Positions 25,701-34,900 of a stretch of 64,000 nt of DNA are shown one piece after another; position 1 is the first letter of the stretch; every line of letters begins with the position of its first letter. The notes under the pieces were generated by a model. That model did not search any database, was not told the origin of the DNA, and saw only the letters and a program-made list of their open reading frames with translations. Both the position numbers and the translations under genes were made by a program. Location: contig CAAGCW010000009.1 of assembly GCA_900768435.1 (NCBI GenBank), positions 1 to 64,000 on the forward strand, in the 5' to 3' direction. Origin of the DNA: an uncultured Collinsella sp. (GTDB lineage Bacteria; Actinomycetota; Coriobacteriia; Coriobacteriales; Coriobacteriaceae).

Positions 25701-26236
25701 TCAACGGCACCGGCAAGCTTGCGGCGCATACTCGCCAGCTCATCCATGCGCGCGTCCGAAAGATCGGAAAGCGCCGCCACAAGGCTCGGGCTCGTGGGGA
25801 CGGGCGCCGGAAAGGGAAAGTTGGGGTTGACGGCCGGCGCTTTGGGCGCGGTGCGCGCGGGCTGTTTCGGCTGCGCCGTAAACGTGCGAACCGGCGTGCG
25901 CAGCCCCTCAACAGGCTCAATGCCGCTGGTGTCCAGGTACGCCAGCGCTGTGGCGATGGCGTGCTTGCACATACCGGGATAGCGGTATGCGGCGGGGCAG
26001 TCGCAGTCGTAGTCGATAACCTCGTGCTCGTCCATATCGAGCGCCACGTGCGTCTTGTACAGGTCGCCGCGCGAGCCGCGCACCAAGCCCTCAACCGTCA
26101 CGTTTTTGGAGAAGCGCGAGCCGCTGTCCTCAATCGACAGCACGGCGCCGTTGAGCATGAGCGAGCGGCCCTTCATAAAGGTGCCGCTCAACGCCGCCTC
26201 TTTGCGAAGCGCCTGCACAAACGTCCCCTGCGCCAT
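22772..26236 (-). CDS. SNF2-family helicase with SWIM zinc finger
   Basis: A 1154-residue protein. The N-terminal region holds a SWIM zinc finger (YDCDCPAAYRYPGMCKHAIAT, shown in part). The middle is an extended SNF2-associated domain. The C-terminal half is the SWI2/SNF2 motor: LADDMGLGKTLQ (Walker A), LDEAQYIKN (Walker B), LTGTPIENRL, FSQFTGMLDI, DPWWNVAAQDQATDRAHRIGQ. It translocates on double-stranded DNA and may remodel protein-DNA complexes. ATG 26236 is preferred over GTG 26254 because GGAGGAA lies 3-5 bases upstream. Confidence 0.93.
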   Translation of the reverse strand: MAQGTFVQALRKEAALSGTFMKGRSLMLNGAVLSIEDSGSRFSKNVTVEGLVRGSRGDLYKTHVALDMDEHEVIDYDCDCPAAYRYPGMCKHAIATALAYLDTSGIEPVEGLRTPVRTFTAQPKQPARTAPKAPAVNPNFPFPAPVPTSPSLVAALSDLSDARMDELASMRRKLAGAVDPDAPKAALEPSLVPYYNPLFADRFSWALEFRIRCGSVSYVVKDIDGMADAYVRGGTFSYGKKLTFVHSPEAFDETSAKLLNLVVTTVAYLDDITSSRSASYDFARSGFVAERQLPLSEHSIVYVLDLLRGQTISFEPAWSRGTTTHRTYDVAVELSPQGEDEASAKRPPLLAAKIAPAAGGSYDLRLPADAYCFASGDVAYLVDTRRARRTDAAFAQHAAPFLSRLLPCRTPAHIAAEQVGEFCRMALPILRDYTDLTAPAALDTVAPEPSFAMAIGVDDGLVTCKITVTYGDWSADLFSLGAPGSPFEEQRPGVPPRDEVAEFRVMDTAALYFDFYEGGLAFEERDDESLFCLLTEGLSALSELGEVMLSDRLRQISVRPAPKLSVRATVKSNLLDVELGASGLSAADLAIYLDSYKRHQTFARLTSGDIVRLDEGARAAFGLAEDLGVDAVDLLDGVSLPASSTLFVDSMLARTPALEADRDAAFRRTVERLDTLGKMDFTVPASLKATMRGYQVDGYQWLGSLEHLGLGGILADDMGLGKTLQMIAHILARVEAGDTKPTLVVCPASLVYNWTAELERFAPSLDVCAIVGAKAQRRVQIAGVAEHNVVVTSYDLMRRDIDEYVEQDFARVVLDEAQYIKNPLTQVARAAKRLPAGVRFALTGTPIENRLSELWSIFDFLMPGLLGTRESFAKRFESPVEHAEGDSAARLQALVSPFVLRRVKEDVVADLPEKIEDTVMAQLTGEQRKLYLANQDRIAQQVQHREAGEFKKDKLKVLAELTKLRQICCDPHLHYADYKAGSAKLDTCMELVHGALDGGHRILLFSQFTGMLDIIGKRLAKEDIAFLKLTGASSKESRAKMVAQFQAGEVPVFLISLKAGGVGLNLTAADVVIHYDPWWNVAAQDQATDRAHRIGQQHTVTVYKLIAKDTIEERIMQMQESKRDLVNSVLGGDGISSALFTREDVLALLGGDGR

Positions 26237-26264
26237 CACTTCCTCCAATCTCACCCGGGGTAGC

Positions 26265-29200
26265 TTAGATAACCGTCACGCGTCCCTGATTACCCACAAT
26301 CGCCTTTGCCTCGGCCAGCAGCGGAATCGAGCGCGCGTTGACCTTGGCCGGCACCTCGGCACGTAGCACGCGCCCGTCCATCTGCTCGATAAAGATCTCC
26401 ACGCGGTCGCCGCCCGGGTTGGCGGTAAGCACCGTGGCCAGGCGCGCCATATTGCCCTGGCTAAAGCGGCTGTTGGGCACCATGACCTCAAACACCTTGG
26501 GCTTGTTGTTCTCCTCGTTGAGCTCGAGCGGCACGATCTCCTGCGCGATGATCTGGTCGCCGCGGTCCGAGCGCTCGAGCTTGCCCTTAATGCGCACAAA
26601 GGCATCGGACAGCTGCGCGCCGGTCTCGGGATCGACCTCGCCGTACAGGTACCCCTCGGCCTCTTTATAGGTCTTGGGGAACACGACGACGGTGGCCTCG
26701 CCTTCCATGTCCTCGAGCTGCACGATGCCCATGGGATCACCGTTTTTGGTCACGCGCTTGGACACGCTCGAGACCATGCCGGCCCACCACAGCGCCTTGC
26801 CCTCGGGAATCTCCTGGTTGATGGTGCCGCCCGTAGGATTCTGAACTTCGTAGCCGGTGTCGATCTGCGAGAACGAGAAGTCACGCGCCTTGGCTAGTGC
26901 ATACTCAAACGGGCGCAGCGGGTGGTCCGAGACATAGATGCCCAGAACCTCTTTCTCCTGGCTCAGCTTGAGGTGTCGGTCCCATTCCTGGCCGTCCGGA
27001 TCGGGCACGCTGACCTCGAAGCCCGAGCCCTCAACGTCGCCAAACATATCGAAGAACGAGGTCTGGCCGCTCGCGCGGTCCTTCTGGCGCTTTATCGCGG
27101 CGTCGATGATGTTCTCGGGGTTGTTCTTGTCCACAAAGTGCATCATCTGACGACGCGGATACCCCGTGGAGTCGAAGGCGCCTGCCTTGATCAACGATTC
27201 GATTACGCGGCGGTTTGCCTGGCTCGAGTCCACACGCTCGACAAAATCGTGCAGCGTCTTAAAGGGGCCGCCCGCCTCGCGCTCGGCGATAATCGCCTGC
27301 GCCACGCCGGTGCCCACGCCGCGGATGCCGGCCAGACCAAAGCGCACGCCCTCCTTGGTAGCCGTGAACTCGGTGCCGGACTCGTTGACATCTGGCGACA
27401 GCACGGGGATACCGTCGTGACGGCACGCCGAGACGTAGTGAACGATTTTGTCGGTCTTGCCCGTATAGGACGTCAGAACGGCCGCCATGTACTCGTGCGG
27501 ATAGTGCGCCTTGAGCCATGCCGTCTGCATAACCAGAATGGCGTAGCCGGCGGAGTGCGACTTGTTAAAGGCGTAAGACGCGAACTCGAGAACATCGTCC
27601 CAAATCTTCTGGGCGACCTCGCGCGTGTAGTTGTTCTTGATAGCGCCGTTCATCCAGTGGTCGTAGGTGGTCTCGTCCGAGCCATCCTCCCAGTGCAGCA
27701 CCGTCGACGTGAGCAGCTTGATCTTTTTCTTAGCCACGGGCTTACGGATACGCGAGTCCGATTCGCCCTTGGAGAAGCCGCACATCTCGACAGAGATGAG
27801 CATAACCTGCTCCTGGTAGACCATGGTGCCGTAGGTTTCGCCCAGGATGTCGTCCAGGCGGTCGTCGTAGGAGACGGCCGGCTCCTTGCCGTTCATACGA
27901 TTGATGTAGGACGAAACCATGCCAGCGCCCAGCGGGCCCGGGCGGTACAGAGCGATCAATGCCACGACGTGCTTGTACTCGGTGGGCTTCATGTTCTTGA
28001 TCGTGGCCGTCATGCCGGCGGACTCGACCTGGAAGACGCCGGCGGTGTGACCGGAGCCCATGAGCTTAAAGATCTCGGGATCGTCAAAGGGGATCTCTTC
28101 CTCTTTGATGTCGATGCCGAAGTTCTTTTTGATGTTTGCCTTGGCCTTGGAGATAACCGTCAGCGTACGCAGGCCCAAGAAGTCCATCTTGAGCAGGCCC
28201 ATGTCGGCAACGGTATGGCCCTCGTACTGGGTAATCTCGACGCCGCCCTTGGTGTCGAGCTTGGTGGGCACGTGCTCGTTGACGGGGTCGCGGCAGATCA
28301 GAACGGCGCACGCGTGCACACCCTCGCCACGGGTGAGGCCCTCGATCGAGAGCGCCGTGTCGATGATGCGGCGGGCGTCGTCGTCCTTTTTATATGCCTC
28401 GGCAAAATCGGGGTTAAACAGATCCTCTTTGCCGGGTTGCTTTTCGAGCACCTGCTTGAGCTTGACCTTGGGGTCGCTCGAGACCATCTTGGACAGGCGC
28501 TGGCCCATGTAGACCGGGTAGTCCAGAACGCGCGCGGCATCGTTGATGGCCTGCTTGGCCTTAATGGTCGAGTAGGTGATGACGTGGGTGACCTTCTCGG
28601 GGCCGTAGAGCTGGCGAACGTGCTCCACGACCTCGAGGCGCCGCTCATCGTCGAAGTCCATATCGATATCGGGCATCTCGGTACGCTGCGGAGACAGGAA
28701 CCTCTCGAACATCAGGCCGTTCTCGAGCGGGTCGAACGCGGTAATGTTCATGGCGTAGGCGACGATAGCGCCGGCGGCCGAGCCACGGCCGGGGCCGACG
28801 CCGATGCCGTTGTCCTTGGCCCATTGCACGTACTCGGCGACAATCAAAAAGTAGGCGGCAAAGCCCTTGTCGCAGATGACTTTATATTCGTACTCAAAGC
28901 GCTCTTTGATGTTGACGCCACCGATCTCGCGCGTGGCCCAGTCGTCACCGTAGTGCTGGCGCAGGCCCTTCTCGCACTCGCGGCGGAACTGGCTCTCGTG
29001 CGTCTCGCCGGGATCGAGCAACGGGAAGCGCGGCAGGATGATGGAGTCCCAATCGAGCTCGACGTAGCACTTGTCGGCGATCTCGAGCGTGTTGTCGCAG
29101 GCCTCGGGGCAATACGGGAACATCGCCCGCATCTCCTCCTCGGTCTTCATGTAAAACTCCGAGCCAGTCATGCGCATGCGGTTGGGGTCGTCGACCTTGG

Positions 29201-30068
29201 CGTTCATGCCAATACACATGATGACGTCCTGCACGGGCGCGTCCTCGCGGCGCAGGTAGTGGAAGTCGTTGGTGGCGATAACCTTGACGCCCACCTGCTT
29301 GGCGATATCGATGAGCGTGCGGTCCATCTGCTCATCGGTCAGGCCGTTGTCGGTGGTAATGCCGTGTTCCTGAATCTCGATGTAGAAGTCGCCGGGGTCA
29401 AAGGTATCGCGGAAGGTCTCGGCCCACTTGATGGCGCCCTCCATGTCACCACGGTCGATGTATTTGGGGATGATGCCGGCGATGCAGGCGCTCGTGCAGA
29501 TCATGCCCTTGGCGTGGCGGCGCAGGTTGTCGAGCGTCACACGCGGCTTGTAGTAAAAGCCCTGCACGGCGGCCTCGGAAACCGTCTGCATCAGGTTGAC
29601 GTAGCCCTCCTGGTCCTTAGCCAGAAGGATCATGTGATAAAGCTCGGGCTTATGGTCGCGGGCGAGCGTCTCGTCCGGCGTAAAGTAGACCTCGCAGCCA
29701 AAGATGGGCTTGATGACCAGAGGCGGCTTGAGCTCGTCGATATTGCCCTTCTCGTCCCACATGGCCATGTCCTTCACATACTGGGCATGCTCGCGCGGGT
29801 TTTCCTCGGGATCGGGCTCCACCAGCTCGTCGCGGCGGTCCTTTTCCAAAAAGGCCTTGTCGTGGCTCCAGGTTTTGTACTCGGGCGTGTTGTGGTTGAC
29901 GGCGTCGCAGGCCAGCGCCAGGTCGGGCACGCCATACATGTAGCCGTGGTCGGTAATGGCAACGGCGGGCATGCCCAGCTCAACGGCGCGATTGACCATA
30001 TCCTGGATACGGGTTGCGCCGTCGAGCATGGAAAAGACGGTGTGGTTGTGCAGATGGACGAATGCCAT
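26265..30068 (-). CDS. dnaE: DNA polymerase III subunit alpha
   Basis: A 1267-residue DnaE1-type polymerase: PHP domain (FVHLHNHTVFSMLDG), palm with PDIDMDFDDERR (catalytic Asp residues), GVGPGRGSAAGA, tandem HhH, and a C-terminal OB fold. It is the replicative polymerase. Length and motifs are normal with no intein. The ATG has GGAG about 8 bases upstream. Upstream on the same strand lies an AT-rich, probably foreign gene, so dnaE needs its own promoter; TAAAAT around 30108-30113 (minus strand) is a possible -10. Confidence 0.97.
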   Translation of the reverse strand: MAFVHLHNHTVFSMLDGATRIQDMVNRAVELGMPAVAITDHGYMYGVPDLALACDAVNHNTPEYKTWSHDKAFLEKDRRDELVEPDPEENPREHAQYVKDMAMWDEKGNIDELKPPLVIKPIFGCEVYFTPDETLARDHKPELYHMILLAKDQEGYVNLMQTVSEAAVQGFYYKPRVTLDNLRRHAKGMICTSACIAGIIPKYIDRGDMEGAIKWAETFRDTFDPGDFYIEIQEHGITTDNGLTDEQMDRTLIDIAKQVGVKVIATNDFHYLRREDAPVQDVIMCIGMNAKVDDPNRMRMTGSEFYMKTEEEMRAMFPYCPEACDNTLEIADKCYVELDWDSIILPRFPLLDPGETHESQFRRECEKGLRQHYGDDWATREIGGVNIKERFEYEYKVICDKGFAAYFLIVAEYVQWAKDNGIGVGPGRGSAAGAIVAYAMNITAFDPLENGLMFERFLSPQRTEMPDIDMDFDDERRLEVVEHVRQLYGPEKVTHVITYSTIKAKQAINDAARVLDYPVYMGQRLSKMVSSDPKVKLKQVLEKQPGKEDLFNPDFAEAYKKDDDARRIIDTALSIEGLTRGEGVHACAVLICRDPVNEHVPTKLDTKGGVEITQYEGHTVADMGLLKMDFLGLRTLTVISKAKANIKKNFGIDIKEEEIPFDDPEIFKLMGSGHTAGVFQVESAGMTATIKNMKPTEYKHVVALIALYRPGPLGAGMVSSYINRMNGKEPAVSYDDRLDDILGETYGTMVYQEQVMLISVEMCGFSKGESDSRIRKPVAKKKIKLLTSTVLHWEDGSDETTYDHWMNGAIKNNYTREVAQKIWDDVLEFASYAFNKSHSAGYAILVMQTAWLKAHYPHEYMAAVLTSYTGKTDKIVHYVSACRHDGIPVLSPDVNESGTEFTATKEGVRFGLAGIRGVGTGVAQAIIAEREAGGPFKTLHDFVERVDSSQANRRVIESLIKAGAFDSTGYPRRQMMHFVDKNNPENIIDAAIKRQKDRASGQTSFFDMFGDVEGSGFEVSVPDPDGQEWDRHLKLSQEKEVLGIYVSDHPLRPFEYALAKARDFSFSQIDTGYEVQNPTGGTINQEIPEGKALWWAGMVSSVSKRVTKNGDPMGIVQLEDMEGEATVVVFPKTYKEAEGYLYGEVDPETGAQLSDAFVRIKGKLERSDRGDQIIAQEIVPLELNEENNKPKVFEVMVPNSRFSQGNMARLATVLTANPGGDRVEIFIEQMDGRVLRAEVPAKVNARSIPLLAEAKAIVGNQGRVTVI

Positions 30069-30175
30069 GTGATGAGCTCCGATGCGGGTTCGTGTTCTGA
30101 CTGAACGATTTTACCGCACGGCACGGACAGCACCCGAACCTAGCCAAACCAACACGGGCGGTCTTTTTGGGACCT

Positions 30176-30325
30176 TCAAAAAGGGGAATGAGGGCATCCA
30201 GATATATCGAGTATTACTGGAACCCCGGCGATGCGCGAAATGATTTGTGACGAATAGTCATGTCCATCAAGAAGGCTCGACGCTTCGGGCAGATCGTCAA
30301 TCGATATATCAATTCTTGGAGACAT
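30176..30325 (-). CDS. Hypothetical 49-residue ORF overlapping the MFS gene
   Basis: The ATG at 30325 lies inside the last codons of the MFS transporter gene in another frame (overlap 17 bases). The peptide reads MSPRIDISIDDLPEASSLLD, continues GHDYSSQIISRIAGVPVILD and ends ISGCPHSPF. The composition is balanced and protein-like, and the frame stays open for 50 codons in AT-rich DNA. No RBS stands out. It could be a coupled small protein, a remnant of a longer gene, or chance. Confidence 0.3.
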   Translation of the reverse strand: MSPRIDISIDDLPEASSLLDGHDYSSQIISRIAGVPVILDISGCPHSPF

Positions 30326-31508
30326 GTATTCCTACCATTTTTAAAGAAACAACGGCGGTAATTGCTATCGCGATTGTGCCAATAACACCGAGCGCTATCT
30401 GAATGGGATATAACCCCAACACATATCCAAATATGGAGAAAAACATTGCAGAAAAGAGAGCCCTTACCAGAGACGCGACGGAAAGGATCGTCGCGCGGAG
30501 ATCGTCCGCTATCGCGTCTTGGATTAAGTTTTCCGAAGTGATGTACACCACTTCTGGGAGAAAACAAAGCACCATGCTAAGGCCAAACAAACACAGCGGA
30601 TTTGAAGCGAACCACGGAAGAATCATGAAAAGACCGGCCTCGATTAGCATCGAGCCGAGCATGGTATTTCTTTTCCCGAAACGCGATGAGAAGAAATCTG
30701 CTGCAATGTAGGCCGTCGCATTTACTGCATAGGATGCACCGAAAAAGATTCCTATTATGGAGACGGGAGCATCAAATGCGTCGAATACCAACTGATTAAA
30801 GTTGTAATAACTCCCATAGAATCCATCGAGCATGCTTGTGCCGATTAGAAGAAGCAATACCGCAAAAGCGGATTCTCCAATGCACCAGGTTTCGCGTCTG
30901 AAGATCTTGACTACGTCAAACCTTTCCTCCCCAGAGTTTTTGGAATGGGTCGTTTCCATCCTCTCAATGGGATACAGAAGGAAAAGCTGCAGAAGATAGA
31001 AAACGGAAACGCATACGTAGAGGGCACTCCAAGATATTTGGGCTATGAATGATCCAAGTACGATTGCCACTCCCGTCGCGATTGATTGCGCGGCAAGCAG
31101 CCGAGCGTTGATGGTGAGGAAGCGTTCTCCTTGATCGGCATTTCGGGCAATTTCATATAAAAGTGCTTGTTCGGATCCCGATTGAAGGGAGTAGGCGAGT
31201 GCCTCAACAAGGGAAAGCGCGACGAGAAAGGGGCCTGAGAGTAACAGCATGCCAGCCGTATGGAAGAAAAGAAGCAGCACGCCCACTTGAATCGAGAACT
31301 TCTTTCCAAAGAAATCGCCTACCAGCCCTGTTGGCAACTCGAGGACGACCGTTGCAATGTTAAACAGGGCTTGATAAAGCGCGATTTCCGTGACAGACAT
31401 TCCTTTCTCCGCAAGGAAAAGTAGAAACACTCCCCGATTTAAAACAAATCCCGCGAGAACGAAAAAGGCGGAATAGATGTGCAGTTGCGTAGCGGCATTC
31501 TTATTCAT
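30309..31508 (-). CDS. MFS transporter on an AT-rich island
   Basis: A 399-residue protein with about 12 hydrophobic segments and the MFS loop signature GDFFGKKFSI between helices 2 and 3. The substrate is not evident; the closest style is multidrug or small-molecule efflux. Its DNA is visibly richer in A+T than dnaE on one side and addA on the other, and codon choice differs (many AAA, ATA-type and TTT codons). That points to recent acquisition. It has no partner gene except a possible overlapping small ORF at its 3' end. Confidence 0.85.
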   Translation of the reverse strand: MNKNAATQLHIYSAFFVLAGFVLNRGVFLLFLAEKGMSVTEIALYQALFNIATVVLELPTGLVGDFFGKKFSIQVGVLLLFFHTAGMLLLSGPFLVALSLVEALAYSLQSGSEQALLYEIARNADQGERFLTINARLLAAQSIATGVAIVLGSFIAQISWSALYVCVSVFYLLQLFLLYPIERMETTHSKNSGEERFDVVKIFRRETWCIGESAFAVLLLLIGTSMLDGFYGSYYNFNQLVFDAFDAPVSIIGIFFGASYAVNATAYIAADFFSSRFGKRNTMLGSMLIEAGLFMILPWFASNPLCLFGLSMVLCFLPEVVYITSENLIQDAIADDLRATILSVASLVRALFSAMFFSIFGYVLGLYPIQIALGVIGTIAIAITAVVSLKMVGIHVSKN

Positions 31509-31594
31509 TTGGCACTTCCAACAACATTTTTTGTCGGGCTGTTCGCTACTGACTCGAAGCCTGAAGTGTTCACGGTTTCCGATGAAGAGTCACC

Positions 31595-31753
31595 TTACCT
31601 TTTGCGGTATGGGCGCTTCTCGTACTTATAGCCGTTGAGCTTGTTGCGGCTGGGACGCTTGCCCGTGGCGTTCTCGATATCCTGCATGATGGACCCCGCC
31701 AGAGCGTCAAAAAGCTCCTCCGGCGTCACCTCAAGCGTTTTGGTGAGCTGCAT
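31595..31753 (-). pseudogene. Truncated DUF3284-like protein fragment
   Basis: A 52-codon ORF, MQLTKTLEVTPEELFDALAG through SIMQDIENATGKRPSRNKLN to GYKYEKRPYRKR. This resembles the first third of DUF3284 proteins, which are about 130-140 residues long, and then stops. The remaining two thirds are not found in any frame downstream. Downstream begins the AT-rich MFS island, so truncation by that insertion is likely. A functional short form cannot be excluded. Confidence 0.5.
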
Positions 31754-31897
31754 GATAGCTCCTTATTCGTTTGAACCGTTCGAGCTATTGTACCGTCCCA
31801 GACTCTCCCATGCGTTGCGGTGCTATTTGGACGATTGAGGGCTTTATTCCGGGACGGCCGTGTGAGTTTGCCCAAAGTAGCTAAAAGAGCCCCGTCC

Positions 31898-31937
31898 CAA
31901 AAAGACTGCGGTGGAATCGATAGGGATTCCACCGCAG
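31898..31937 (-). terminator. Terminator of addB-addA
   Basis: On the minus strand, CTGCGGTGGAATC pairs exactly with GATTCCACCGCAG and is followed by TCTTTTTGGGAC, 12 bases past the addA stop. The tail is one copy of a string that recurs in the window (GTCCCAAAAAGAC). Confidence 0.88.
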
Positions 31938-31948
31938 GTTGTTGAGGG

Positions 31949-34900
31949 TTAGAGGTTGTAGGTGACCACCTGGGGCTCGCAGGGGTTGGCGGGATCGGCC
32001 TGCTCCACGCGGACGAACTTGACCGTCACGGCCTCAAAGCCTGCCTTGTGCAACACATCGGCGTAGACGCGCGCCTGCAGGGCGTGCTTCCCCTGCAGCT
32101 GTTCCGGCGTCTCGTCCGGCGTGCCGCCCGTCTTGTAGTCGATGACCAGCGCGCGTGACGAATCCGCCGGGTTCGTCGCCAAAGCGTCGATGGCGCCCTC
32201 GGCATAGGCACCGTAGCGGGCGATGTCCTCGTCCTCGCAGCCCAGCGAGAAGAACGGCACCTCGGAGCGAACGCACGGCCACGCGAGCAGGTCGGCACGA
32301 ACAGCCGACTTGAGCCAGCGGTCCAGGGCAACGTCGAAGCGTTCGCGCTGCTCCGGCGTCAGGCACCACAGGCGCGCCAGCGCATCGGCACGCTCAGCGG
32401 GCAGCGCATCGGCACCCATCTCGATGAGCCACTGGCAGGCAGCATGGAAGGCCGAGCCCAGCGCCATGGGATTGCCGGTGAGCTCGACAGCAGCCACGTC
32501 CGTATCCGTCATCTCCGAGCCATCCGACTCCGCATCATCGCCAGCCTCGTCCATGGGAACACGCGTCTCGGCGGCACGGTCCTCGGCCTCGGCATGGAGC
32601 GCCGCGGCGATCGACGAATAGCTGTACGAATCACGCGCCGGGAACGGACACGTGCCCATGCGCACGCCCGCCGCCTGGGGATACACGAGCTCGAACGCAT
32701 CGGGCTCGGGGTCGGCAGGACCGGGAACAGCGGCTCGGGCATCTGCACCGGCACCCTCCGGCTCCGCATCGCCGCGGACAAGCCTGCCCTCGGCATCCAG
32801 TGAAGCGTTGGCCTCAAACGCCTGCTCGCCAAAGGTAAAGTCCGAAAGCGAAATGAGCTCGTAATCGCCCGGCTGAGAGTTGTCGAACACCAGGCGGTCG
32901 GCATCGAGCTGCGGCATGTCCAGAGCGTCGGTCGGCAAAATACGGCGCAGCACGTCATAGGTCAGATCGGTCTCGACGTCGAAGGTCGGCGCCGTCACCT
33001 TGCCACGGCTCACGCCGGCATCCATCGCCAAGATCACCAGCTCGCGGGCACGCGTCATGGCAACGTAGAGCAAGCGGGCCCGCTCCTCGAGCGAAAGCTG
33101 CAGGTCGTCGCTGCGCAGGCGAACGAATGCCTCGGCGGGAGAGCCCGTCGCGCAGACGTCCTCCATGAGCTCCGGCGGCAACCATAGCGACGTGCCCTTG
33201 CCCTTAAACGCATGCTCAAACTGTTTTTTGACGTCGTCGCCCTTCGCAAAGGTTCCGTCGGCGAGCTTAACGCCGTCGAAGCGTGCCGGCAGTGCCACGA
33301 CCTGCGCTCCGCCCTCGACGCGACCTATCTGTGCCGCACCCGAGGACTTACGCACGCCAAAGCACTCGGCGACCGCCACGACCGGATATTCCAGGCCCTT
33401 GGACGCATGCACGGTCATGATGCGTACCGCGCCGTCACCCTCCTCGTTGAGGGCGCCCGGGGCCTCCTTGCCCGCCAAGAAGCGGTCGAAGGCGAGCGCG
33501 ATGGAGCGCGGAGAATTGCCGAGCTCGGCCTCTGCCTCGGCCACGGCGTCGAGCGCCTTGAGCACGTTGGCGGCAATGGCTTTGCCCTCGGGACCACGCT
33601 GCGCCAGACGCACGAACCAGCCGGAAGCATTGACCACGTCGCGCGCGATGGCGGCGAACGAATCGCGCCCCACACGACGAAGCGCGTAGCGCAGCACCTC
33701 GCGGGCACGCGTCACGAGCGGCAAGCCCTGCAAGCCTGGCACATCGGAATCGCTCATAATGCCCACATCGATATTGCGGCGCGACGTCTCGCCCGTCTGC
33801 TCGTCGAGTTTGGTCGCCAGCGCCAGGAACTCCTGGGCGCCGAGCGCAAACATCGGCGAGGCGAGCAGCGGCATAAGGCCCTGCGCCGTATCGGCCGGGT
33901 TGGCGAGCGTGCAGACTAGGGCGCGCACCGTCTGCACCTCGGCAGCCTGCGCAAAGACCGAGCCGCCTGCGATCACGCAGTCGAGCCCCTGGTCGCGGAA
34001 GGCCTGCGCATAGACATCGGCGTTGGTCATGCGGCCCAGCAGCAGGACCATGCTGCCCTGGGGCTGGTCCGCTTTAACGAGTGCTTGGAATCGCTCCGCA
34101 ATCGCGCGAGCTTTCGCCTGCGTTCGCTCCTGCGTACTGCCACCGGCAACGAAGATCGCCTGGCGGCGCGAAGCCTTTGCTTTGAGCTTGTCCTCGCGAT
34201 CGTCACTCGGCTCAAGATCCAAGAACCCCTGCATCAAACCACCGGTTTCGCCGTCAAAGACGCGCGCCACATAGCGCAGCACCTCGTCGTGGCTGCGGAA
34301 GTTGCGTACAAGCTTGACGAGCTCGCCGGCGGGGGCATCGGACGTGGCGACCGTCTCGGACGCCGTCGTCGAACCCACCTTGCGCTCCTGGCGACGGAAC
34401 ACCTCGACCTCGGCACCACGGAAGCGGTAGATCGACTGCTGCGCATCGCCTACGGTGCACAGTGCGCGCTCCCCCGCGCCCGTCAGGTAACGGATCAAAT
34501 CGACCTGCATCTGGTCGGTATCCTGGAACTCATCGATCATGACCATCTTAAAGCGGCCCTCGTACGCAGCTCGAATAGCCGGGTAGTCGCGCAGAGCCTC
34601 GTACGCCATGCGCAGCAGGTCGTTATTGTCGAGCGCGGACTGGTCAGCCTTGAGCGCGCGGTATTCCGCCTCCACAGCACGAGCAAGCCCCACCAGCGCA
34701 TCGAGCGCCGGACCGCCGCAGGCCAGCACGATATTGATAAATGCATCGGCAGCCTCGGCCTTGAGCAGCTCCACCTGTTCCTTAGGGAACGCCTTGCTCG
34801 CCCGAGGCATGCTGCACGACATCATGAGTCGCGCCGCATCCTCCATCGTTTTGCCGCTCGCCTCGAACGCGTCGATGGCGTCGAGCGCCACCTGCGCTTT

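Noticed and set aside
26922..30104. Plus-strand ORF of 1060 codons opposite dnaE
   Set aside because: dnaE on the minus strand has all catalytic motifs. The opposite frame is open because of high GC and codon bias, and is a Val/Gly/His-rich shadow.
30214..30567. Minus-strand 117-codon ORF at the end of the MFS gene
   Set aside because: It overlaps the MFS transporter frame, which has clear membrane segments; the alternative reads as Arg/Cys/Phe-rich noise.
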